Origin: Mermis nigrescens
Lineage: Eukaryota; Nematoda; Enoplea; Mermithida; Mermithidae
Length of the DNA stretch: 64,000 nucleotides
Reading direction: 5' to 3'
NCBI GenBank assembly: GCA_036768485.1
Contig: JAVLUZ010000323.1
Coordinates: 744,001-808,000, forward strand
Positions 1 to 11,322 of this stretch are shown here, one piece after another. How positions within the stretch are numbered: the first letter of the stretch is position 1; each line of letters starts with the position of its first letter. The position numbers were made by a program, and so were the translations under genes. The notes under the pieces are model-generated. The model was not told the DNA's origin and did no database searches. It saw only the letters and a list, made by a program, of their open reading frames with translations.

Positions 1-283
1 TTGTACATGTACAAAGATGGCTCCCAAAAGTCTGTGTACATTTTCTACGTACAAATTTCTCGGTACAATAATATGGTACAGTAACGATTTTAATGTGGCA
101 AAAACAGAGTTGTTTGACTTTTGGTAGTGTATTTTGCTTCATTTCTGGATTTCTGAGTGCAAAAATCACTAATAGTTTTCTCAAAACAGCGCAAAGCGCT
201 GGAAAATTTGACATTTTTCCTTTCAAATTGCAATTTCTGAAATTATAAAGATATATAGAGCACACAATTACTCATTTCGGCGA
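1..283 (-). repeat. Dispersed repeat, inverted copy of the element at about 28.7-29.0 kb
   Basis: The window opens with TTGTACATGTACAAAGATGG followed by several GTACA/TGTAC motifs. The reverse complement of about 28,750-28,986 reads almost the same, including the words GTACAGTA and TGGTAGTGTATTTT and the end TACTCATTTCGGCG. The two copies are therefore one repeat family in opposite orientation. No coding potential is seen. The family is not identified. The left edge is cut by the window. Confidence 0.7.
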
Positions 284-478
284 AAAATTTTCACAACTTG
301 ACAAAAATTTTCACAACTTGACAAAAAATTTTCACAACTTGACGAAAATATTTCAGAACTTGACAAAACATTTCAAAACCTAGCAAAAATATTTCAAAAC
401 TTAACAAAAAATTTTCATGACTTGACAAAAAATTTTCACAACGACAAAAATATTTCACAATTTGACAAAAAATTTTCA
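284..478. repeat. Tandem repeat, about 20-bp unit
   Basis: About nine imperfect copies of ACAAAAATTTTCACAACTTG follow each other directly. They start where the preceding repeat ends (CGGCGAAAAATTTTC), so the array may have grown from its edge. Units vary by one to three bases. The open frame across it on the minus strand is only repeat translation. Confidence 0.85.
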
Positions 479-559
479 ATAGATACCCATGCATATGCGT
501 GGGAGACGAGACATCATGCACCTATGCAGGGTCTACTTCACCTGAATAGAAAAAGTTCC

Positions 560-1010
560 TGGGAAAAAGCCAAAAATGATGAAAATTGAACTTTTTAAAA
601 ATAATATAAAAATTCCAACGAAGAGCAATAAAACTTTCGTATCTTAAGTCTTATAGCGAAAATTCTGTTTAAGTGATTCTAATATGGCCGCTATTCGCAG
701 AAAAATTTCGTAGCTAAAGCATAATAATAGAAAAATACCGTTTCCAAAACTACCAATGTTAGCTAATATTTGTCTATTAACATGCAAAAGAATTATGCTA
801 ACGGTTCATAATACGATATCAATAGCAAAGTGAGTTTAAAGATGTGATTCAGAATGACGTTAATAAATTCCAACATGACTGACTTGTAACCGAAAATTTC
901 GTACTTTCGCCGAAATTCTGTTTAAGTGATTCCAATATGGCCGCTATTCATGAAAAAATTATTAGTTAAAGCATAATAATATAAAAATTCCGTTTATAAT
1001 GAAAAAAATG
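560..1010. repeat. Dispersed repeat, copy 1 of 3
   Basis: Contains the phrases ATAAAACTTTCGTATCTTAAG, GATTCTAATATGGCCGCTATTC (present twice in variant form) and GATGTGATTCAGAATGACGT. The last is shared with copies at 3,233-4,010 and 4,165-4,830. No conserved reading frame is seen. Family not identified. Confidence 0.6.
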
Positions 1011-3029
1011 TAGATAAATCAATGACTGTGTAAAATCAGAACATTAATTTGACAATTTTATCACAATAATATAATTTAAAAAGAAGAAGTAAAGGCTCTG
1101 CATCAAAGGCGTATTCGCATATTTTATTTTTAACTGTCACAATAAGCGTGTTTTTGTCAGAACTTTTTTAGTAAGTACGAAAAATGCACTGTCACTTTGA
1201 ACTGCTACATATGCATATAGGAATATATTTTAGTTCCTATGTACGTGCGATTAGAACCAAACTCTCAAGTGGTGTTGTTAAATTTCTCAAGTATGATCAC
1301 AGCAGCTTAAAATTTTTCACTTGCTGAATCGAAACGGTTAGTATGAAAACCGAAAATGCCACAGACAAAACTAAAAAAAACTGGCGATGTCAAATTAAAA
1401 AAAATTTCATTGAGCACAGCATTTGAAGGATGAACATTTCAATTCAAAAGTCATAAGTGTGATTTCTTTTATTCCTGCTTCATTCCAAAAAATATGTCTC
1501 TTGTTCGGAGCATATTAAGTAGACAGATAGGTGGTCAAATTTCAACCGCGTCTCTTGTACTGAGAATGTCAAAATTAAATTTTGCTATTCGTATGGTATT
1601 GGAGAGTTTGGATCCGCGAATAAGTGAAATTTTAGAAGAATATAGATTCTTAAATAAAAACGCGTACGGATATATTTACTCGCATACGAGTCACTCCATG
1701 GATCATAAATTAAGATAATTCTGATGAATTAATCCTGAAATAGCTTGTGATCTTTTGATTACAGATTGTTTTTAAGCTATTCATGGGAAAAAGTTTCATT
1801 TTTTATCAATACATATTGCTAAATCGTTCCACAACTACCCTTTTCATATCTTATTTTTTTTAACATATTTATTTATGATTTATTTATTTTAATTTCATGA
1901 TTTATTTTATTTTTACCATTTATTTTTTATTCATACTTTGTATTATTAAAAATTAGATGGTGGAGACGTACGATCATAGAGTTGAATAATGGCCGTAGTT
2001 ATGCTGATGCCGATGCCAACGGAATAAGAAACAATCGGAGCTTGGATTTATACGTTTCAATTACCTTGCTACCCATGTCAGTGCGTAATCAGGCAGTTGG
2101 CTAAATTCTACGCCACTTGCAGCCTAAAAAGCTGATTATTAAGCTGACAAGCGCGTCCTCTGCTCTATTGCATGCGATTTTGAGGTCATGCACGGAAACA
2201 ACCTCGTTAGACATTAAATGCGATTTTTCGCATTTTTATTACTTAATACAGCATGCTATCACTGTGCGTGATTCGCACGCCTTTAACTCATAAGCTGGAC
2301 GAATTACCTTATGGTTTACGGGATTTAATCATACAAAATGGTTGTAAGTAATTTATGACAAAATTGATTACTAATATTATATGCATGATTATTTAAGTTT
2401 TATTTCAAAATTTTATTAATTGTGTGTGTGCATTTTTTCCGCATAAAAAATCTAATTCTTTTTTAAACTAGAAAATTATTATTATTCTTTTGAGGTTCTT
2501 AATGTAAATGGGTAGCAAGAATATTTTTGGGGGAACTTGATGGGACAGAATCACTAAAAACGGTACCAAAATTAAATTCAGGGGGTCCGACAGATCCTTA
2601 GGGGTGTAAACCCTCCCCTTGTGTGGTTGTGAATAATTATGTGAGTGTAATCAATTTTAGTAGAATGAAAATTTATCTAACTTTTGAAAAATAATTATTT
2701 TACCCTCAGACGTGCATTCGCCTGAAGAAATAACGCTTGCCTTGGAGAAACAACCAAGAACTAAGAATGATTCGGTTCGAAAATACGGCTTTCAGCAGAA
2801 TAGGACTCGCAGAATATGGGCCTTTGCTTAAAGACGCATTTCCGTTGAAGAAGACATTGAGAATGCACCAGAAATTGTGTTTTCTAATTGTAACCTAAAA
2901 TGTGGTTGTTGGCTGTGGGAAAGCCATGATTGTAAATCCGGTCCCATTCGTTGCGTATGTAAATACCGAGGCATTGTTTTTACGTTTAAGGGGTTCTGCG
3001 CAGATATAACCATCAATATTGATTAATGA
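1011..3029. other. Stretch without a recognisable gene
   Basis: No gene family is recognisable on either strand. The longest + frame with an ATG (1,494-1,718, 74 residues) follows a T-rich tract, but it has no homolog in the window and no motif I recognise. It could be an exon or chance. The rest is AT-rich with scattered stops. Confidence 0.4.
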
Positions 3030-3225
3030 GTGGTTTAATTATTTGTTCGCATTTTATTTTCATTCATTGGGCTATGCGCGACTATAATCGAGAATTATAC
3101 GTTAACGCGCAATTGAATTATTTGTCCGCATTCTATTCTCTTTGACTAAGTTTTACACGCATTTGTAATCATAGATATCGATTACCGCACAATTTAATTA
3201 TTCATTTGCATTTTATAGGAACTGC
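3030..3225. repeat. Tandem repeat, about 75-bp unit, three copies
   Basis: The phrase TTTAATTATTTGTTCGCATTTTATT recurs three times in variant form (at about 3,034, 3,112 and 3,193), each about 75-80 bp apart and separated by related sequence with ATCGA words. The copies are clearly diverged. Confidence 0.55.
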
Positions 3226-3232
3226 TTAAACA

Positions 3233-4010
3233 AAATGATACACTCATTAGCTTGCAAGTTAAACGAATAAAGTTAAAAAATAAGCTAAAATTTGTCTATT
3301 AACATACAAAAATTGTACTAAACGATTCATGATACGACATCAATAGCAAAATGGCCTATAAAGATGTGATTCAGAATTACGTCTTTAAATTCCAACATGG
3401 TTGGCTTGTAACTGAAAAATTTCGTACTTTAAGTATGCACTATGAAAATATAATAAAATTTCAATGAAGAGCGATAAAACTTTCGTATCTCAAGTCTAAT
3501 AGCAAAAAAAGAAGCTTTTTGAGTTAAAGTTGAGTTTTACTTAATAATATCGAAAAATTCTGTTTAAACGATTTCAGTGGTCAATCATATGGGTAAGAAT
3601 ATAGAACAAACAGTAATTATATAATTAACACGAGGTTTCGAAAAAATCCGCCTCAATGTGACTGATGGATTGCGAATGAAGATTATAAGAACAAGCTAGC
3701 AAATGAACAAATGTGCGCTTTTTACAACAAGAGCGGCTACACCTTACAAGTTTAGCAGTTAAAAGTACATAATGTAGTAGGAATGGGTAGAATGAACTGT
3801 CGAATAAACATTGCTGGTTTTTTTGCTCACATGCATAAAAAGTTTGTGCGCTTAGAGCCTGAATTATTTCCGGCCGCCAAATTAACTTTTCCTCATGCTA
3901 CGGCTTTCATTTTAACCACCTTTACTGTTTTAATGGTTGGTCTTAAGAGCGAAGATGTCGTTCATAGATTTTTCAAAAAAGTGTAGTGCTATACGATAGA
4001 GTGTAAAGTA
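3233..4010. repeat. Dispersed repeat, copy 2 of 3
   Basis: Shares a long run of sequence in the same orientation with 4,165-4,830. Common words include GATGTGATTCAGAAT, ATCTCAAGTCTAATA, GAAGCTTTTTGAGTTAAAG, AATTATATAATTAACAC and GAATAAACATTGCTGG. Reading frames across the two copies (3,783-3,986 and 4,485-4,718) are not conserved in phase, so a protein is unlikely. Confidence 0.7.
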
Positions 4011-4164
4011 AACTGTTATACTGTAGATTGCACGCTAAAATTCTGTACATAGCACAGCTACGGTTTATACATCATATCCTAAAAATTTGAACAAAATCAG
4101 GCCATTGGTTCTTGAGTTATGCGAAAGTGTAAACTAAAGCTGGTATACTGTAGGTTACGAGCTG

Positions 4165-4830
4165 AAATTTTGTAAAGATGTGATTCAGAATGACCTCAAT
4201 AAATTCCAACATGACTGACTTGTAACCAAAAATTTTGTACTTTAAGTTAGCATTATAAAAATATAATAAAATTTCCAATAACGAGCAATAAAACTTTCGT
4301 ATCTCAAGTCTAATAACAAAAAAGAAGCTTTTTGAGTTAAAGTTGAGTTTTACTGAATAATATTGAAAAAAATTCTGTTTAAAACGATTTTAGTGATCAA
4401 CAATATGGGTAAGAATATATAACAAACAGTAATTATATAATTAACACAAGGTTTTGAAAATGTCCACTTCGAAGTGACTGACGGTTGGCAAATAAGAGTA
4501 TAAGAACAAACGCGTTTTATGACATTAAGCTACCTAATGAAAAATGTGCTCTTTTTTTACAACAGAGCGGCTACACCTTACAAATTTTGCAGTTAAAAGT
4601 ACATAATGTAGTAGGAACGGGTCGAATGAACAGTCGAATAAACATTGCTGGTTTTGCTTTCGGATGCATAAAAAGTTTGTGCGCTTACAGCCTGAATCAT
4701 TTCCGGCCGCCAACTTAACATTCCCTCATGCTACGGCTTTAATTTTTTACCACCGGTACTGTTTTTAATGGTTGGTCTTAAAAGCGAAGATGCCGATCAT
4801 AAATTTTTCAAAAAAGTGCGTTTCATGCTG
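4165..4830. repeat. Dispersed repeat, copy 3 of 3
   Basis: Direct-orientation partner of the preceding copy, about 150 bp downstream of it. It carries the same words in the same order up to AAGCGAAGATG and TTTTTCAAAAAAGTG. The close spacing suggests a tandem duplication of part of a larger element. Confidence 0.7.
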
Positions 4831-5178
4831 GAAATGTTTCAGATTTAATTAAAAGAGAGCGAGCGCGTATTTTATGACGTTAGCGAGCGAGTTCGTTTAT
4901 GATGTTAACGAGCGAGCCCTATGAATCATATTTTCGGTCGACTGACGCGATGATGTGACGTAGTTGCCTATGCTTACACAGTTGCCTATCTCCCTGTTGT
5001 AACGCCAGATGGTCGTCACTTACTACTATTGCTTCACGAGTTCACCTTCTCGCTGACTGCTGCTTTGCTTTGGCAATTCTGCTTTGCCATCTTCTGACCT
5101 GGGGGCTTGCTTGCTGTGTTGAGCTGGCGTTGCTTTGCCATTGATTGATCTGATCACTTTCTCTTTTGTGTCGATCAC

Positions 5179-5695
5179 CTAGTTCAATGCCTCAGTGACA
5201 TTGATACCCCAAGTGGTGGTCTTGACTGAGTCCAAGACAGTGAGTTCGGCTTGTGTGGTCCTGCCATTATATCCAATTGTGGCCTCAAACTTGCCACAAT
5301 TGCCTTTGATTCTTGACCCATCAAAGTTCGTTAGTTCCACTAGATCACCTTCAAGCATCTTTGCCGACCAATGCTTAACAAAAATTGACCAAGGGAGTAT
5401 TGACACGGCTGCTCCAGTGTCAATCACACCATTGACATCTATGCTTTGTCCTTTGCACTTGACTGAAATGACGCATGTGTAGTCAGTCGGTGTCGGTGTT
5501 TGATGAACAGCATTAAGCTTGACTTGCTTCATTTGCCTTCTTGCCTTGGGTGAATGGCAGACCTTGGCGAAGTGACCCTTCAATCCACAGGTGTAGCATA
5601 CTGCTGATGAGGCTGGGCATTCTTTCCTCGTATGCTTGACTGATCCACAATCCTTGCATGCTGGGTGCAGTGGACTATTGACTTGATCTCTTGCT
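5179..5695 (-). pseudogene. Ty3/gypsy nucleocapsid plus aspartic protease, truncated
   Basis: Reading on the minus strand, two CCHC zinc knuckles come first: C-KD-C-GSVK-H-TRKE-C (5,617-5,658) and C-YT-C-GLKG-H-FAKV-C (5,557-5,598). Both have the C-X2-C-X4-H-X4-C spacing typical of retroelement nucleocapsids. A retroviral-type protease follows, with the active-site motif VIDTGAAVSIL (Asp codon at 5,419-5,421) and a later WGINVTEALN. The frame stops there (about 5,179). In this family reverse transcriptase should follow, but downstream sequence to about 4,850 shows no RT motif. The element is therefore cut after the protease. It is one frame away from the upstream gag part, so a frameshift lies between about 5,690 and 5,760. 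No product is likely. Confidence 0.85.
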
Positions 5696-6281
5696 CTGTA
5701 ACTTCGAGTTTCAGCTCGATCCCAAAAGGGAGAAACTGATTTTTCCTGAGTTGCAGCTGCTGCTTAACTCTGTGGATTGGTACTTCTTTCCTGATTGCTG
5801 CTGTAGAGGCGTCGGCGCTTTCAATAGCTTGCATCATGTGCATGTAGTTGTCAAGAGTTGCAGGCATTGTTGTGAAAAGACGCTTCTGTACTTCAACATT
5901 GCAGCAGTTTGTAGCCAGGCAGTAGGCTAAGTCTGTGTCTGCATTGAATGTCGAGTAGTCACAATCTGCTTGCAAGTTTCTCAATCGATTGATAAACTCA
6001 GCACATGTTTCATCTGGGGTTTGCTTGGCAGTGCATAGCTTGTGAAATGTGACAGCTGGCGATGCTGGTTGCTCAAAATTTTTGACGATTGCTCTGTAGA
6101 AGTCGTCGAATTTAGTTGTTGCTTTTACAACCATAACAGGATGATGCTCAAAACGGTGGGCAGCCTCCCCACTGAGATGTGCATATAGAACGTTGTTCTC
6201 ATCAACGTCAGTCAGCTTGTTGTTGTCAGACAACTGTTTATTGATTAGCTCAATCAATGTATCTAGCTGTTGCTTCCACAT
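5580..6281 (-). pseudogene. Ty3/gypsy gag (capsid region)
   Basis: A 233-residue frame on the minus strand immediately upstream of the zinc knuckles. It begins MWKQQLDTLIELINKQL and contains FDDFYRAIVKNF, CAEFINRLRNLQADC and LDNYMHMMQAIE. This is the usual layout of a Ty3/gypsy gag capsid: an acidic helical region, a 'F.NRL..L...C' block, then knuckles. The frame continues out of phase over the first knuckle, so the true gag frame shifts near 5,700-5,760. It may be a decayed copy, or a gag-protease pair that once used frameshifting. Only decay is supported here, because pol is missing. Assignment rests on layout and motifs, not on a search. Confidence 0.75.
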
Positions 6282-6359
6282 AGACAGCTAACGGCACTCC
6301 GCTGCTGGATGGTCCCATAGTGGGCTTACTGGAGGCACTGGGAATCGTCCAGACATGGC

Positions 6360-6862
6360 GGCTCAGAATGGGCAGATCTGAAGGTGGCTCAGATTAGGCA
6401 GAGCTGAATCCTTAGTACAATTCAATAGATAGAGAGTTGTGTCCTAAACTATATTGGGCAGAGTTTAGCCTTTTACCAAATGTTTCAGGTAAAGTCCATG
6501 GATTCCTTCTCAACTGACAGGTTGACTAGGAACGAGCAGAGTTTCGCCTTTTTCAAAAACTTTTCTTCCAAGTTTCAGCGTCCACCAACCTCAGAACAGG
6601 CAGAGGTTTGTCTTTTACAAAAACGTTTGAGCTAAGTACAACGTTTTCCAACCTCAGAATCGACAGAGGTTTGCTTTTTACAAAAACGTCCGAGCTAAGT
6701 GCAACGTTTTCCAACCTCAGAATGGGCAGAGGTTCGCCTTTTGTCCACTTTTCCGGTCAAAGTAGCATTGATCAACCTCAGATCGGGCAGAGGTCTGCCT
6801 TTTGCAAACAATTTGAATCCAAGTCAAATCGTTCCAACCTCAAAATGGGCAGAAGTCCACCA
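6360..6862. repeat. Tandem repeat, about 62-bp unit, about seven copies, upstream of gag
   Basis: Units begin CAACCTCAGAATGGGCAGAG and continue with a GCCTTTT block and ACAAAAACG. The clearest copies start at about 6,589, 6,651, 6,713, 6,774 and 6,836. More diverged ones lie to the left. The array sits where the 5' untranslated leader of the minus-strand gag would be, so it may be the leader of that retroelement. The frames seen across it are repeat translations. Confidence 0.75.
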
Positions 6863-7122
6863 CCAGCAATCCAGCGTCCAACCAACGATCAAATTGCATC
6901 ATTTGTCGACGTTCTGCACCAATTAATGTGTACATTGGTCCGTCACATGTCCAACCACGCCAACGCTTTAATTATTAACGTTGCCAACTGATATTGGCTG
7001 AATAATAGACGGCGGTCAAATAGAGAGAAAATGGAATGGAGCGTAAATTTGTTGCGAACACTGACTGTCTATCTAATAGCGTTGTTTATATAGTATTTTA
7101 GATAAGACAGGCATGGCGGTTG

Positions 7123-7176
7123 GCACGTGTCTTATTTGTTGGTTAATATGTTAATGTATGCAAATAGGACACGTGC
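7123..7176. repeat. Inverted repeat, 16-bp arms
   Basis: GCACGTGTCTTATTTG at 7,123-7,138 pairs with CAAATAGGACACGTGC at 7,161-7,176 with one mismatch, around a 22-nt loop. Each arm contains CACGTG (an E-box palindrome). It lies upstream of the gag leader repeats on the minus strand, so it could belong to the retroelement's LTR or promoter. No second LTR copy was found. Confidence 0.6.
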
Positions 7177-7402
7177 AGGGCCCGATTGGTTTGCTCAAAC
7201 ATGCAAATTTTGAGCAAGCCGATTTCCGATGATTGCCAACGGAAATAAATATGAAGTTTTATATGTAGTATATGTAACTTCATATGTGTACAATTATATT
7301 ACGCGTGTAGTGATGATGTGTTAAACAAGGCGAGCAATAATAATCCGCTCCATAATATCACTGGCCTTGCTATCAGTCTTTATCTATTCGGGCCAACATA
7401 TC

Positions 7403-8286
<884 letters not shown>

Positions 8287-8749
8287 CAATAGGAGCCTGG
8301 TATTGTACAACATACTACATTTGTGCTATTTTATAAATAGTTTTCCTTGCACCGTGTTTTAGTTTATAGGAGCCATATCTTGGCCTCTCTCCTTTAATGC
8401 TTACCTTTTTACTTTGTCTGTTTGTATATACTTACACATAATGTTTACATTAACTCTGAGGGCCAGAGTATTCAAATTGTTGAAGCCAAAAGATATTTTA
8501 ACTGGATTAGATTCCTAGATTTCCGATTATTTTAGTCATAGCTGCGAAAACCCTTTTAATTCAGCGCAGTTGCATTTCCCGAGCTTTTAACGATTTGATA
8601 CTTCAATAATAGCATTTCTATGCGACTTATTTAGTTTTTCTGTATCCGATACCTGGAAGAAAAATGGCAAAATATAAAGAGTTACTATAACTAACTACCA
8701 AATAATTTTATCGCATGATTTCCGCAATAATTATTTGAAGTTATGTATT

Positions 8750-10571
8750 ACTAGTTGAGCTGCCCGGCGTTGCCCAGGCTGAACTTAGGCCTGATAGCTA
8801 TATGGAATTAATATGTCTCTTGTATTTTTTATTTTTCAAGACTTTTGATGTTTTTTGGATATTTCTAAAAAAATTGTTGGTACAAACCATATTTTATTTT
8901 TTGGATTTTTTTAAAATGTCTTTTGTCAACCATTTTTTTGATCAAATCCATATTTTTGACGTTACAGAATGGTTTTGAAAATTGTTTAGCCATAATCATA
9001 TTTTTGATGTTCTGGGGTGTTCTGGAAATTTTTTTAATAAAACCCATATTGTTGATGTTTTGGGATGTTTTGGAAAATTTTTTTCATCAAACCATATTTT
9101 TGATGTTTTACGATGTTTTGGAAAATTTTTTAATCAAACCCATATTTTTGATGTTTTGGGATGTTTTGGAAAATTTTTTCGGTCAAACCATATTTTTGAT
9201 GTTTTAAAAATTTTTTGTTTGTTGTAGCAAAGGGTGTCATATATCACGTGATATGTTATAGCTGATGGTATCTTCTATCTTATATCACTGCATGTTATGG
9301 CACAGACAGGGTATCTATACCAAACCTATCTTATAGCATTGCCTATCTCGTAGCACAGGGTATCTTATATCCCATACTATCTTATAACATTGCCTATCTT
9401 GCAGCTCGGGGTATCTTATATCACTTCCTATCTTATAGCATTGCCTATCTTGTAGCACGGGGTATCTTTTATAACGTTCTATCTTATAGCTGTAACGGGG
9501 GCGCCGCTTCCCACCGTTACGTGAGCAAAATTTTACCCGCACCGGTTTCCCGGATCTTCCGCTCTGATTCGCGTGTGTAGTACTAATCGACTACTCGGGC
9601 TCTTGCTCACAACTGCGCAAAGTATTGAATAATATTGAGAAACAGTGAAACATCAACATCACGGGTTCAACTTCAAAGTAGGCATTTCTAGCCATGTAGT
9701 AGCACTCCTGCTACACTCCTCCCCTCTAGGAGAAAGCGTAAGCGCAGACAACTCTAAAGAACGAACTCTGGGACCTCCAATATGTAACGGGGGCGCCGCC
9801 TTCCACCGTTACGTGAGCAAAATTTTACCCGCACCGGTTTCCCGGATCTTCCGCTCTGATTCGCGTGTGTAGTACTAATCGACAACTCGGGCTCTTGCTC
9901 ACAACTGCGCAAAGTATTGAATAATATTGAGAAACAGTGAAACATCAACATCACGGGTTCAACTTCAAAGTAGGCATTTCTAGCCGTGTAGTAGCACTCC
10001 TGCTACATAGCATTGCCTATCTTGTTGCACGGGGTGTCTTATATCACGTCCTATCTTATAGTATTGCCTATCCTGTAGCACAGAGTATCTTATATTACGT
10101 CCTATCTTATAGCATTGCTTATCTTGTTGCACATAGTATCTCATACCATGCCTATCTTATAAAATTGCCTATGTTATAGCATCATTTGGTTAAACCCGTA
10201 TTTTGATGTTTCACAGTGCCGACCAATGCTATAACATAAAACAATGTACATAGTGTCGCCAGGCATGCTCCTCTTGGCCGGGGTATCCCTATACAAACAG
10301 TACAAACTAATTTTTGAAAAAATAGCAAAAAATCGGCCGATCTTCCGAAATCGTGGAGGCTTATAGCACAGGGGCCAAACCCTGCTCCCTCCCTGCCCAG
10401 AGCCAATGGGTGCGTTTGTCGAAATTTCAAGATCGCTTGGGCTCCTTCCCCATTGGACCGACCTCGGCCCAAAATATCAGCCCACCAAATTTCATTGGGC
10501 CGGAGCCAACCCGGCACAAACATACGAACATACATACAAACAAACAAACTTTCAAAAATATATAGTAGATT
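8750..10571 (+). mobile_element. 1.3-kb repeat element, copy 1 (interrupted by a TRIM)
   Basis: Begins ACTAGTTGAGCTGCCCGGCG and ends CAAACAAACTTTCAAAAATA plus TATAGTAGATT. A second copy at 45,908-47,258 has the same edges and internal order. The edges resemble a widespread class of invertebrate repeats with a 'CCCGGCGTTGCCCGG' end and an 'ACAAACAAACAAACTTTC' end. I do not assign a class. Inside are two tandem arrays: a 46-bp unit (TTTTTGATGTTTTGGGATG, 8,830-9,215) and a 50-bp unit (TTATAGCATTGCCTATCTTG, 9,240-10,180). A GC-richer unique 3' part (10,330-10,520) follows. No protein is encoded. The frames inside are repeat translations. Confidence 0.85.
9491..10007 (-). mobile_element. TRIM: 517-bp miniature LTR retrotransposon
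   Basis: Two direct repeats of 225 bp (9,491-9,715 and 9,783-10,007) start TGTAACGGGGGCGCC and end CTCCTGCTACA. They differ at only a few bases and enclose 67 bp. The unit is flanked by TAGC on both sides (9,487-9,490 and 10,008-10,011), a 4-bp target duplication. The second copy of the host repeat (near 46,695) has the uninterrupted sequence with a single TAGC. Read on the minus strand, three bases after the first LTR comes TGGAGGTCCCAGAGTTCG, which looks like a primer-binding site: its complement has the form of a tRNA 3' end finishing in CCA. Just before the other LTR lies a purine tract AGAGGGGAGGAG. These are the hallmarks of an LTR element with no coding region. Confidence 0.9.
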
Positions 10572-10671
10572 TTATGTTTATGAAGCGGGAATTCACAAAT
10601 TTTACATAGATTTGAAGACTTTCTCTGATAATCTTTTATCAAGTTTTTTTTGTTTCAAACTTTAATTATAG

Positions 10672-10797
10672 GTGTATTACAATGGTTGTCTTTTGGCGCT
10701 TTATTCATTGATAAGAATACCCAAAATTTATGCAAACTTCAGCACGTCTTATTTCTACATTCGCAACAAGTCCAATTTAAAGGCAATCTGTTACTAA
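10672..10797 (+). pseudogene. Decayed last exon (CRD2 C-terminal part) of a galectin-like gene
   Basis: After TTTAATTATAG the frame reads VYYNGCLLALYSL, then IPKIYANFSTSYFYI. It is collinear with the last exon of gene A (33,196). The position of a conserved Glu codon is TAA (10,795-10,797), so the frame ends 31 codons early. Sequence similarity continues past the stop (FVGKFNPQ). Two AATAAA motifs follow at 10,873 and 10,890, fitting a last exon. No other exon of this gene is seen to the left, where a repeat element, the TAG array and gypsy sequence lie. It is probably a dead remnant. The alternative is a functional gene with a shortened C-terminus whose other exons lie outside. Confidence 0.7.
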
Positions 10798-11067
10798 GAT
10801 ACATTCGTTGGAAAGTTTAATCCCCAAGTAAACTACTACGCCTATAAGTTATGTGTTATGAGATGATGCTGAAATAAAAATATTTTTTCAATAAAGATTT
10901 CAGTGAAAGTTCGTTAGATAATTGCTAATGCTGTCAAAGGCAATATTTGATCCAAAAAAGTAAAATTCCGATTTCACCTCGTAAGTTAGGCTAATTTATA
11001 GTGAATTTTCGGGACCTATGCATTAAATAGACAAAAATTGACTGAATTGTTCCTATGGATTCTACAC

Positions 11068-11322
11068 CATAGGTGTGCGACACCAAAGCTCTAGGGGAGG
11101 GGTTAGCGAGATTTTTTCAATGGTCAAAAATGGCTTTTTGGCGAAAAAAACACGATTTTTCAACGTTTCTTATCGAGCACTATCCATAGGCATCATTAAA
11201 TTGCGGGATAAAAACGGAAAAAAAATTCAAAAATTGAATTCTGGAGGGGGTATTCTGGTTTCTGGGGGAGATACTTTGGTTTATGGGAGGTGAATACCCC
11301 CTAAACATTCCACGCTTAGGTA
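11068..11322. mobile_element. MITE family 'CATAGG', copy 1
   Basis: About 255 bp starting CCATAGGTGTGCGACACC and ending in a run of CCCCTA then CCACGCTTAGG. It shares the inner phrases GGCGAAAAAAACACGATTTTTC, ACGTTTCTTATCGAGCACTATCC and GAATTCTGG with four other sites in the window. The ends are imperfect inverted repeats (CATAGGYG... and ...CACGCCTATG in the best copy). No coding. It interrupts the 3' flank of the decayed galectin-like gene. Confidence 0.7.

Noticed and set aside
284..478. CRISPR-like regular repeats
   Set aside because: Units are directly adjacent with no unique spacers, in eukaryotic sequence. It is a simple tandem repeat.
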